Source of the DNA: Caldilineales bacterium
GTDB lineage: Bacteria > Chloroflexota > Anaerolineae > J102
Reading direction: 5' to 3'
DNA length: 64,000 nt
Assembly: GCA_019695115.1 (NCBI GenBank)
Contig: JAIBAP010000031.1
Location: forward strand, 1 to 64,000
The notes beneath the pieces were generated by a model, which was not told the DNA's origin, searched no databases, and worked only from the letters and a program-made list of their open reading frames with translations. Of this stretch, positions 16,169 through 23,657 are shown in pieces; the stretch's first letter is position 1, and every line of letters starts with the position of its first letter. The position numbers and the translations under genes were made by a program.

Positions 16169-16230
16169 TCCACCGCGGACAGATGGGAGTGGGCGACAGC
16201 CGGGCAGTACCGCCGCCCTGCGGTCGTGAC

Positions 16231-16410
16231 TCAGATTTTGTTGAGTGTCTTCAGGCAGTTCGCGCAGATGTGGATCTCGCGCAGGCGGTCGGCGATCATC
16301 ACGCGATGCTTCTGGATGTTCGGATTCCAGCGCCGTTTGACGTGGCGCTGCGAGAAACTGACGTGATTGCCAAATTGCGGGCTGCGGCCGCAAACTTCAC
16401 ATTTCGACAT
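16231..16410 (-). CDS. rpmB: 50S ribosomal protein bL28
   Basis: A 59-residue bL28. MSKCEVCGRSPQFGN with a CxxC pair, the middle HVKRRWNPNIQ and the end ICANCLKTLNKI with a second CxxC show the zinc-binding form. The ATG at 16410 is chosen because it gives the exact family length; the upstream extension is not bL28-like. Diverges from the Asp23 and fakA genes, as in Firmicutes where rpmB is next to yloU-yloV. Confidence 0.95.
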   Translation of the reverse strand: MSKCEVCGRSPQFGNHVSFSQRHVKRRWNPNIQKHRVMIADRLREIHICANCLKTLNKI

Positions 16411-16619
16411 GATCGGTAGACTCCGTTCGGAAAAGCTCGTCAAGGATGAAGCGTCGGATGGGCGTGACCACCTGACGCAGGAAGGGCGCCTGGAAACAGG
16501 CCAAAAAGAAGCCCCCTGGCGCGGGAGCAAGTACGGATATTATCACACCTGAACCCATGATGCAAAACCTACCTCCCGCTCTGTTGCACCCACCCCAGGA
16601 CGGGCGGAGGAGCGATGAA

Positions 16620-16991
16620 ATGGCGCCGAATACCCTCTCCATCTCCCAAAACCCTCCCGGTCGGATCGAGATCGCCAAGACCGCCATTGCCGCCCTCGTG
16701 TCCGAGACCGCGCTGCAATGCTATGGCGTGGTCGGCCTGACCGATGCCGGCCGGCGCCCCGGTTGGCGGCGGGGATGGCTGGCGTCCGAGGGAGGACAGC
16801 GCGGGGTCGTCGTCACCCTGGACGAGGACCGCCTGAGCCTTGATCTCTATGTCATCGTCGAATATGGCACCCGCATCTCCGAGGTGGCCCGCAGCCTGAT
16901 GGAACGGATCGCCTACACCATCGATCAGAACGTCGGCTTGCCGTTGGTCGCGGTCAACGTTCACGTTCAGGACTTGCGCGTCAGCGCCTGA
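16620..16991 (+). CDS. Asp23/Gls24 family protein (YloU-like)
   Basis: A 123-residue Asp23/DUF322 protein. The family pattern is visible: IEIAKTAIAALVSETALQC-YGVVGL near the N-terminus (about 16-39), LYVIVEYGTRISEVARSLMERI (about 77-98) and LVAVNVHVQDLRV at the end. The start ATG 16620 has GGAGG 9 nt upstream. Directly upstream of fakA/yloV, a pairing conserved across many phyla. Function in this context is uncharacterised; a link to cell-envelope or lipid homeostasis is inferred from the neighbour. Confidence 0.88.
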   Translation: MAPNTLSISQNPPGRIEIAKTAIAALVSETALQCYGVVGLTDAGRRPGWRRGWLASEGGQRGVVVTLDEDRLSLDLYVIVEYGTRISEVARSLMERIAYTIDQNVGLPLVAVNVHVQDLRVSA

Positions 16992-17047
16992 GCGCGCGCC
17001 CGCCATTTTCGAGACTGTCCACCGATCCCGCCCCCCAATCGCCCTTC

Positions 17048-18736
17048 ATGCCCGAAGACACCGTCCCCGCCAAACACCCCTTGGGTCAGCCGGTCAGCGC
17101 CATCGATGGTTCTGATCTCATCCAGTTGGCCGGCGCCGCCTACGCCTGGCTCAAGCAGCACACCCAGATCGTCAACGCCCTCAATGTCTTTCCCGTCCCT
17201 GACGGCGACACGGGCACCAACATGGTGCTGACGATGCAAGCGGCCTGCAAAGCCGCGACCGAGAGCAAGAGCGATGCGATCGAGGTGGTGACGCAGGCGC
17301 TGGCTCACGGGGCCGTGCGCGGCGCCCGCGGCAACAGCGGCGTCATCCTCTCGCAAATCCTGCGCGGGTGGGCCGAAAGCCTGCGCGGCCAGCGCACTAT
17401 GGATGTGGCCCACTTTGCCGCCGCCATGCGCCAGGGCAAAGAGACCGCCTATAAGGGGGTGATGAAGCCGGTGGAGGGCACGATGCTCACCGTCATCCGC
17501 GAGGCCGCCGAAGCCACCGGGCATGCCGCCGCTATCTCCACCGACCTGCGCTTTGTTCTCGAAACCGGCCTGGCCAGGGCCCAACAAGCCCTGGCCAACA
17601 CGCCCAACCTGCTGCCCGTGCTCCGCCAGGCGGGGGTGGTGGATGCCGGCGGGCAGGGTCTGGTCTATGTCCTGGAGGGCATGGTCAGGCATCTGCGCGG
17701 CGAGCAGACCCAGGAATCCGGCCAGCCGGGGGCAGCGACGGCGCCGGCCGTGACCCCGACCCCCAATCTGGCAGCCCTGGAGCAGGACGAGTGGGGCTAC
17801 GACATCCAGTATCTTGTCTACAACGAGAGCGTGGACGAGAACGCCGTGCGCCGGCGGCTGGTGGAGATGGGTGGGGAGAGCGTGGTGGTCGGCCGGGCGG
17901 GGACGGTGATCAAGGTGCATGTTCACAGCGCCGATCCCGGCCCCTTTCTCACCTATGGCGCTTCACTGGGACATCTGGATGACATCGTGCTGGAGAACAT
18001 GACCTTGCAGACCCTGCGGCGCAAAGGGGAATGGAACGAGGATGCGCCCGCCGCCAAGTCGGGGGACTATGATGGCGATTGCGCTGCCATTGTCGCAGTC
18101 GTTTCGGGCGAGGGCCTGCGCAAGGTCTTCGCGAGCCTGGGGGTGTGCGCCCTGGTTGCGGGCGGCCAGACGATGAATCCCTCGACCGAGGAGCTGCTCC
18201 ATGCCGCCGAGCGGCTGCCCCAGGACGATGTCATCATCCTGCCCAACAACAAGAATGTCATCCTGGCGGCCAAACAGGCGGCCACCCTGGCGGACAAACG
18301 TTTGCACGTGCTGGAGACGCGCTCGATCCCCGAAGGCATCGCCGCCATGCTGGGCTTCAGCCCGGCGGTGGGGCCAGAACAGAACCTGAAGGCCATGGCT
18401 CGCTCGGCCCGACACGTCCGCAGCGGCGAGGTGACGACCGCCGTGCGCGAGGCGCAGTTCGACGGCGTGCAGGTGCAGCCCGGCGACATCATCGGTCTGA
18501 TCGATGACGAGCTGGTGTGCCGGGGCCAGACGCCGGACGAGGTTGTGAGTCAACTGCTGGCGCTGATGAATGCCGGTAGCGAGGCCGAGATCTTCACCTT
18601 CTACTACGGTGAGATGATCGCCGAGGCCGAAGCGCAGGGCTTGCATGACCAACTCGAGGCGGTCTGGCCTGACCACACGATCGAGTTTCTCCCCGGCGGC
18701 CAACCGCACTACCACTATCTGATCGCAGTGGAGTAG
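17048..18736 (+). CDS. fakA: fatty acid kinase subunit FakA (YloV, DAK2 domain)
   Basis: A 562-residue protein with an N-terminal DAK2 kinase domain and a C-terminal EDD-like domain. The ATP/Mg loop is NVFPVPDGDTGTNM (about 44-57), and GARGNSGVILSQILRG (about 95-110) is the second glycine-rich segment. The C-terminal half contains NPSTEELL and LPNNKNVILAA, conserved in YloV. FakA phosphorylates fatty acids presented by a DegV-family FakB protein; a DegV gene lies 4 kb downstream on the same strand. It follows the Asp23 gene by 56 bp and precedes a response regulator by 2 bp. Confidence 0.9.
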   Translation: MPEDTVPAKHPLGQPVSAIDGSDLIQLAGAAYAWLKQHTQIVNALNVFPVPDGDTGTNMVLTMQAACKAATESKSDAIEVVTQALAHGAVRGARGNSGVILSQILRGWAESLRGQRTMDVAHFAAAMRQGKETAYKGVMKPVEGTMLTVIREAAEATGHAAAISTDLRFVLETGLARAQQALANTPNLLPVLRQAGVVDAGGQGLVYVLEGMVRHLRGEQTQESGQPGAATAPAVTPTPNLAALEQDEWGYDIQYLVYNESVDENAVRRRLVEMGGESVVVGRAGTVIKVHVHSADPGPFLTYGASLGHLDDIVLENMTLQTLRRKGEWNEDAPAAKSGDYDGDCAAIVAVVSGEGLRKVFASLGVCALVAGGQTMNPSTEELLHAAERLPQDDVIILPNNKNVILAAKQAATLADKRLHVLETRSIPEGIAAMLGFSPAVGPEQNLKAMARSARHVRSGEVTTAVREAQFDGVQVQPGDIIGLIDDELVCRGQTPDEVVSQLLALMNAGSEAEIFTFYYGEMIAEAEAQGLHDQLEAVWPDHTIEFLPGGQPHYHYLIAVE

Positions 18737-18738
18737 CC

Positions 18739-19440
18739 GTGTCTGCCGCCCGTGTTCTCATCGTCGAAGACGAGCGCGCCGTTGCCCGTGGGCTAGAATA
18801 TGCCCTGAAGGCGGAGGGCTTTGTTGTATCATGGGCCAAGGATGGCCGGGAAGCGTTGGCCCTGACCGTGCAGGAAAAGCCCGACATCATCCTGCTCGAC
18901 ATTCGCCTGCCCGATATCAGCGGCTTCGATGTCTGTCGGCAGTTGCGCAGCGGTGGCCATCGCCAACCGATCCTGATGCTGACTGCGCGTGACGAGGAAG
19001 TGGACCGAGTGTTGGGGCTGGAGTTGGGCGCAGACGATTACATCGTCAAGCCTTACACCCTGCGCGAGGTCATCGCCCGTGTGCGCGCCCAACTGCGCCG
19101 CGCCTATGGCGAACTCAGCGCCGCCGCCACTCAGCGGACGGAAGCGTTCGGTGATGTGGTGGTGGACGCCGAACGCCTGCTGGTGAGCAAGAGCAGCCGA
19201 GCCATCGACCTGACCCCCACCGAATTTCGCCTCCTCAACTACTTAGTGGCCCATGCCGGGCGACCGGTCAGCCGCGACCATCTGATCGAGGCCGTCTGGG
19301 GCTACGATAGCGACGTGGACTATGACCGGACGGTGGATGTGCATATGCGGCGGCTGCGCCAGAAACTGGAAGACGACCCGGCCAACCCGCGCTATCTGCT
19401 GACGGTGCGCGGGGTCGGCTACAAGTTCCAGGGCGATTGA
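18739..19440 (+). CDS. OmpR/PhoB-type response regulator
   Basis: A 233-residue regulator: receiver domain (about 4-118) with acidic pocket VEDE, phospho-acceptor Asp in IILLDIRLPD (about residue 54), Thr in LMLTARD and Lys in YIVKPYTLREV; then a winged-helix DNA-binding domain (about 135-230) with LTPTEFRLLNYL and VDVHMRRLRQKLEDDP. Start is a GTG 2 bp after the fakA stop, so it can be translated from the fakA transcript. Its partner kinase lies downstream after an unusual 247-bp gap. Confidence 0.92.
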   Translation: MSAARVLIVEDERAVARGLEYALKAEGFVVSWAKDGREALALTVQEKPDIILLDIRLPDISGFDVCRQLRSGGHRQPILMLTARDEEVDRVLGLELGADDYIVKPYTLREVIARVRAQLRRAYGELSAAATQRTEAFGDVVVDAERLLVSKSSRAIDLTPTEFRLLNYLVAHAGRPVSRDHLIEAVWGYDSDVDYDRTVDVHMRRLRQKLEDDPANPRYLLTVRGVGYKFQGD

Positions 19441-19476
19441 TGCTCCATGCCTCCGCACAAGGGCAAAGGGCGGTGT

Positions 19477-19492
19477 GTTACGAATCTGTAAC
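19477..19492. promoter_or_regulatory. inverted repeat between response regulator and kinase genes
   Basis: GTTAC-N6-GTAAC in the 247-bp gap before the kinase gene. A plausible operator for the regulator encoded just upstream, with kinase transcription separately controlled. No sure -10/-35 pair is seen nearby. Confidence 0.35.
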
Positions 19493-19687
19493 GAGCCGGC
19501 AACGATGGCTTCATGGCCCGGTGGTAGGATGTCGATGGCGTTCTCCCCTTTGATCTGAAAAAAAACTGCCCCGCTGCCCCCCTGACTCCATTCCGCTCCC
19601 TGGTCGGCCCTCCCGCGACAGCCTGGATCTCTGATCGGTAGCGCAGAGGCGACGCCCCAATTCACGCCTTTGCTTCATCCTACGCGC

Positions 19688-21289
19688 ATGTTCTGCTCCG
19701 TTCGCTGGCGCCTGGTTGCCAGCTATGTCCTCCTCACGGCCATCACCGTCAGTCTGATCGGCATCCTGGCCCTGACCTTGGTGCGGAGCTATGTCGAGCA
19801 ACAGGAGATTGCCTCGTTGCAGGCCACTGCCGAGGCCATCGCCCATGAGGCCGAGGCGCTGCTATGGCCGAGGCCGCAGTCAGCGGCCCTGCAAGACCTG
19901 GCGCAGACGGCGGCCTTTCTTGGCAACGACCAGGTGCGCATCCTGGACGCCGACGAACGGGTGGTGGCCGATTCGGCGCAAACCGAGCGCAGCGCCGATG
20001 CCTTTGTTTGGCTGACTCCACCTCTGGGCTGGAGTCTGGCCGACAAAGCCCTGCGTGATCTGTTGCCATCCTGGCCCGAGCTGCCGCTGCTGCTCGAGTC
20101 GGGGCTGCCGCTGGGCGACCCTTCCTTGCAGGACCTGCCTGCCGACATGCCGGTGACAGTCGTGCGCCGGGTGGAGGATACCTGGGGCATCCGCCTGATT
20201 TTCGAATCGACGACGGTGGGGCAACTGCCGCGCAGCCAATCGGATGCCGAAGCCGGGCCTGGCGATGTCAAGACGCAGCGACAGGTTGTGACTGTGCCCG
20301 TTGGCAACGAGGTGGCTCCAACCGGCTTTGTCGAATTGACCCGTACTTCGCAGGCGGCCGGCGATGCCCTGGCTACCACCCGACGCGCCCTGATGTTGGC
20401 TGGGATCGGAGCCGCCGTCCTCTCTGTCATGCTGGGCCTGGTAGTGGGCCACACCCTGACCGCACCGCTCAAGAGTCTGGCGACGGTGGCCGGCCAGATG
20501 AGCCAGGGCGACCTGGCAGCACGAGCCGAGGTGAGGGGCGGCGTCGAGCTAGAGCAACTGGGACGCCAGTTCAATGAGATGGCCTCGCGGCTCGAAGCCA
20601 GCTTTGCGGACCTGGCGACCGAGCGTGATGCCCTGCGGCGGTTCATTGCCGATGCCTCGCACGAGCTGCGAACGCCGATCACGGCCATAAAGAACTTCAA
20701 CGAGCTGTTGCTGGGGTCGGCCGCTGGCGATGAAGAAGCTCGGCGTGAGTTTCTGGGCGAGAGTCAGGCCCAGATCGAGCGCCTGGAATGGGTGGCCGGC
20801 AATTTGCTCGATCTCTCGCGCATCGACGCCGGCCTGATCGATCTTGACATCACCGAAGGCGCTGCGGGCGATCTGATCGAAGCGGCTGCGGCGGCTTTCT
20901 TCTTGCGGGCGCGCGAGGCGGACATCGATCTGGTGGTGGTGGCGCCGACGCCGCCGTTCGACCTGCGCTGCGATCGCACCCGGCTGATCATGGCGCTCTC
21001 GAATCTGCTCGATAACGCCCTCAAGTTCACTCCATCCGGCGGCAGTGTGGCCATTGGCGCCGAGCGGGTAGGGGAAGCGACCCGGTTTTGGGTTCAAGAT
21101 AGTGGGATGGGCGTGGCGGCAGCCGATCAACCCCATATCTTCGAACGTTTCTATCACGGGCGCGGGGGCGGCACAGGGCTGGGCCTGGCCATCGTGCGCA
21201 GCATCGCCCAGGCGCACGGCGGCTGCGCTTATCTGGCGGCAAGCGGGCCGGAGGGGAGCCGGTTTGTGATCGAGGTGGCAGACCGGTAG
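19688..21289 (+). CDS. sensor histidine kinase
   Basis: A 533-residue membrane kinase. TM1 about 8-32, an extracytoplasmic sensor region of about 200 residues without a recognised fold, TM2 about 240-262, a HAMP linker (HTLTAPLKSLATVAGQMSQGDLAAR), then HisKA with the phospho-His in DASHELRTPITAI, and HATPase_c with N-box LSNLLDNALKFTPSGG and glycine-rich GRGGGTGLGLAIVRSIAQAHGG. I chose the ATG at 19688 because it places TM1 at the N-terminus. Pairs with the response regulator upstream; the stimulus is unknown. Confidence 0.92.
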   Translation: MFCSVRWRLVASYVLLTAITVSLIGILALTLVRSYVEQQEIASLQATAEAIAHEAEALLWPRPQSAALQDLAQTAAFLGNDQVRILDADERVVADSAQTERSADAFVWLTPPLGWSLADKALRDLLPSWPELPLLLESGLPLGDPSLQDLPADMPVTVVRRVEDTWGIRLIFESTTVGQLPRSQSDAEAGPGDVKTQRQVVTVPVGNEVAPTGFVELTRTSQAAGDALATTRRALMLAGIGAAVLSVMLGLVVGHTLTAPLKSLATVAGQMSQGDLAARAEVRGGVELEQLGRQFNEMASRLEASFADLATERDALRRFIADASHELRTPITAIKNFNELLLGSAAGDEEARREFLGESQAQIERLEWVAGNLLDLSRIDAGLIDLDITEGAAGDLIEAAAAAFFLRAREADIDLVVVAPTPPFDLRCDRTRLIMALSNLLDNALKFTPSGGSVAIGAERVGEATRFWVQDSGMGVAAADQPHIFERFYHGRGGGTGLGLAIVRSIAQAHGGCAYLAASGPEGSRFVIEVADR

Positions 21290-21404
21290 GCCAGGACACA
21301 GGTGGGCAGAGGGCAGCGGCAGGGTGCGGCTGCTGGTGTGGCAGGCGATGGTTCGCAGTTCGCGACGTCGCGATCCGCAATTCGAGATCTAGGCCCAGGT
21401 GGTT

Positions 21405-21410
21405 TACAAT
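21405..21410 (+). promoter_or_regulatory. -10 element of the MFS gene
   Basis: TACAAT, 30 bp before the ATG at 21441, implying a short leader and arguing against the GTG start at 21399. The -35 region (TTCGAG, 18 nt upstream) is poor. Confidence 0.4.
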
Positions 21411-21440
21411 CGTGGCTTGCATCTGTCCGGTACTACCGTT

Positions 21441-22679
21441 ATGAAAGACTACACCCGTATTGCTCGCAAGATCACGGCCACGTTGCTTGCCGCCCAAAGC
21501 CTTGGTTCGGCCGGTTTCATCACCGCCGCCACCATCAACACCATCGTCGGCGCCCAGCTTAGCGGCCATGACTCGTGGGCCGGTGTGCCCTCGGCCGTCT
21601 ACCAGGTGGGCGGCGCCCTGGCCGCGCTGGCCTGGGGCCACAGCATGGATCGCCTGGGCCGTCGTCGCGCCCTGACCTTGGGCCTGATCCTGGGCGTGTT
21701 CGGCGCCCTTGCGGCTGGCAACGCCGTCCTCATCTCCGCTTTCCCGGTTTTCCTGGGCGGTCTGTTGTTTATGGGCGTGGCCAACTCGGCCTTGCAGCTG
21801 GGGCGCTTCGCCGCCGCCGAGGTTCATCTGCCATCAGAGCGCGGGCGGGCGATCTCGAATGTGGTCATCGGCGGCACGGTGGGGGCGGTGCTGGGGCCGC
21901 TGTTGGTGGGGCCGATGGGCCGGCTGGCCGAAAGCCGGGGGCTGGACGAGTTGGCGGGGCCGTATCTGGCCAGCATGGTGCTTTTCGCGGTGGCGGCGGT
22001 CGTCATCTTCTCGTTGCTGCGGCCCGAGCCGCGCGACATCGGCCGGGAGATCGCCGCCCTCCATCCTGAGTCCTCGCCGCATTCTGGCCCCACCCGGCCG
22101 CTGCGCGCCATCCTACGGCAGCCGGCGGTGATCGTGGCCATGGCAGCCATGGTCTTCGGCCAGGCGGTGATGGTGATGCTGATGGTGATCACCTCGCTGC
22201 ACATGAAGAGCAACCACCACGAGTTGACCAGCATTTCGCTTGTGATCTCATCCCACACCTTTGGCATGTACGCCTTCTCGATCTTTTCCGGGCGTCTGAC
22301 CGACAAGTGGGGACGGCGACCAGTCATCCTTGTCGGCGCCGCCACCCTGGTCCTGGCCTGCCTGACGGCCCCGCTTTCGCCGCATGTACTGCCCATCGCC
22401 GTCTCGCTCTTTCTGTTGGGCCTAGGCTGGAATTTCTGTTATGTCGGCGGCTCCTCGTTGCTTTCTGACCAGCTTTCGCCGGCCGAGCGGTCGCGCACGC
22501 AGGGTTTCAACGACCTGCTGATCGGCCTGTCCTCGGCGGTCGGCAGCCTGCTCAGCGGTGTGGTCTTTGCCGCCGCCGGCTATGCCGTCATGGGGCTGGT
22601 GGGGGCGATTGTGGCGCTCATCCCCCTGGGGCTGGCGTTGGCGTTGCGCCCGCGCCCACTCCCGGCAGCCGCCATCTGA
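21441..22679 (+). CDS. MFS transporter, drug/sugar-type
   Basis: A 412-residue protein with about 12 hydrophobic segments. The MFS loop 2-3 motif is GHSMDRLGRRRALTLGLILG and its pseudo-repeat in the second half is FSGRLTDKWGRRPVILVGAA. Substrate unknown. Start ATG 21441 supported by TACAAT 30 bp upstream. It sits between the kinase and the DegV gene, interrupting the otherwise Firmicutes-like fakA-recG-coaD order, possibly as a target of the adjacent two-component system. Confidence 0.85.
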   Translation: MKDYTRIARKITATLLAAQSLGSAGFITAATINTIVGAQLSGHDSWAGVPSAVYQVGGALAALAWGHSMDRLGRRRALTLGLILGVFGALAAGNAVLISAFPVFLGGLLFMGVANSALQLGRFAAAEVHLPSERGRAISNVVIGGTVGAVLGPLLVGPMGRLAESRGLDELAGPYLASMVLFAVAAVVIFSLLRPEPRDIGREIAALHPESSPHSGPTRPLRAILRQPAVIVAMAAMVFGQAVMVMLMVITSLHMKSNHHELTSISLVISSHTFGMYAFSIFSGRLTDKWGRRPVILVGAATLVLACLTAPLSPHVLPIAVSLFLLGLGWNFCYVGGSSLLSDQLSPAERSRTQGFNDLLIGLSSAVGSLLSGVVFAAAGYAVMGLVGAIVALIPLGLALALRPRPLPAAAI

Positions 22680-22706
22680 TGGCTGTGCGCCTATTTCACG
22701 ATGTGA

Positions 22707-22712
22707 TAGAAT
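22707..22712 (+). promoter_or_regulatory. -10 element upstream of the DegV gene
   Basis: TAGAAT in the 117-bp gap between the MFS stop and the DegV start; no good -35. Suggests DegV, recG and possibly coaD have their own promoter. Confidence 0.3.
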
Positions 22713-22796
22713 AACCACACCTCACCTCGCACTCTGCCAGCGTCGTCGCCGCGGCGCCGGCCGTCTGTTTTGTGTTCAGCCTGCACGAGGTCTCGC

Positions 22797-23648
22797 TTGA
22801 AACCCATCCGCATCATTACCGATAGTAGCGCCCACCTGACCCGCGACGAAATCGAGCGGCTCCGCATCGAGGTCATCCCCATGCGGTTGCGCATTGGTCG
22901 GCGCGTCTACGCCGAAGGCGTCGAGCTTACTACCGAGGGCTACATCCGCAAACTGGCCGGGATCAAGACGCTGCCCGCCTCACAGCCGCCCAAGGTTCAG
23001 GATTTCATCGACGCCTACCATCGGCTGAGCAAAGAAACCGACCAGATCTTGTCCATCCATGCCTCCAGCAAGATGAGCGAGACCTACGAGACGGCCCGGA
23101 CGGCCGCCGCCGCCCTGCGCGGGCACGCCCAGGTGACGGTCATCGACAGCGAGACCATCAGCCGGGGTCTGGGCATGGTGGTGACGAGCGCGGCCGAGGC
23201 GGCCGTCAGGGGCGCCAGCGCCCACGAGACCGCCCGTCTGGTGCGCGGGATCATCCCCACCATCTTCTTCAGTTTCTTCATCGAGGACCTGGCCTATCCT
23301 GAGCGCGATGGCCGCATCCGCCATTCGCAGTCGATCCTGGGCAGCATGTTCCACATCAAGCCGCTGATGGAAGTGCGAGAGGGCGACCTGGTGGTGATGG
23401 AGAAGGTGCGCACGCATCAGGATGTGATCGAGAAGTTGTTCACGTTTATTAGCGAGTTCGCTTATCTCGAGGAAATCGCGCTTCTGCATAACAACAACAC
23501 CAATGATGCCACCGCGCTCCTGGAGCGATTGGAGGCGGCCTATCCCGACCTGCCGATCTTTACCGACACCTATGGCCCCACCCTGGCCACCTTCATCGGC
23601 CCGGCCGGATTAGGCGTCATCGTGCGCGAACGGTCACACGCCTTCTGA
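22797..23648 (+). CDS. DegV family fatty-acid-binding protein (FakB-like)
   Basis: A 283-residue DegV protein. The N-terminal KPIRIITDSSAHL carries the conserved TDS(S/T) fatty-acid headgroup site; later DSETISRGLGMVVTSAAEA and GRIRHSQSILGSMFHIKPLM match the family. FakB proteins hold a fatty acid for phosphorylation by FakA, which is encoded upstream in the same cluster. I propose the TTG at 22797 as start (GAGG 6 nt upstream), because no ATG precedes the conserved first strand. recG follows after 9 bp. Confidence 0.88.
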   Translation: MKPIRIITDSSAHLTRDEIERLRIEVIPMRLRIGRRVYAEGVELTTEGYIRKLAGIKTLPASQPPKVQDFIDAYHRLSKETDQILSIHASSKMSETYETARTAAAALRGHAQVTVIDSETISRGLGMVVTSAAEAAVRGASAHETARLVRGIIPTIFFSFFIEDLAYPERDGRIRHSQSILGSMFHIKPLMEVREGDLVVMEKVRTHQDVIEKLFTFISEFAYLEEIALLHNNNTNDATALLERLEAAYPDLPIFTDTYGPTLATFIGPAGLGVIVRERSHAF

Positions 23649-23657
23649 GCCATCATC

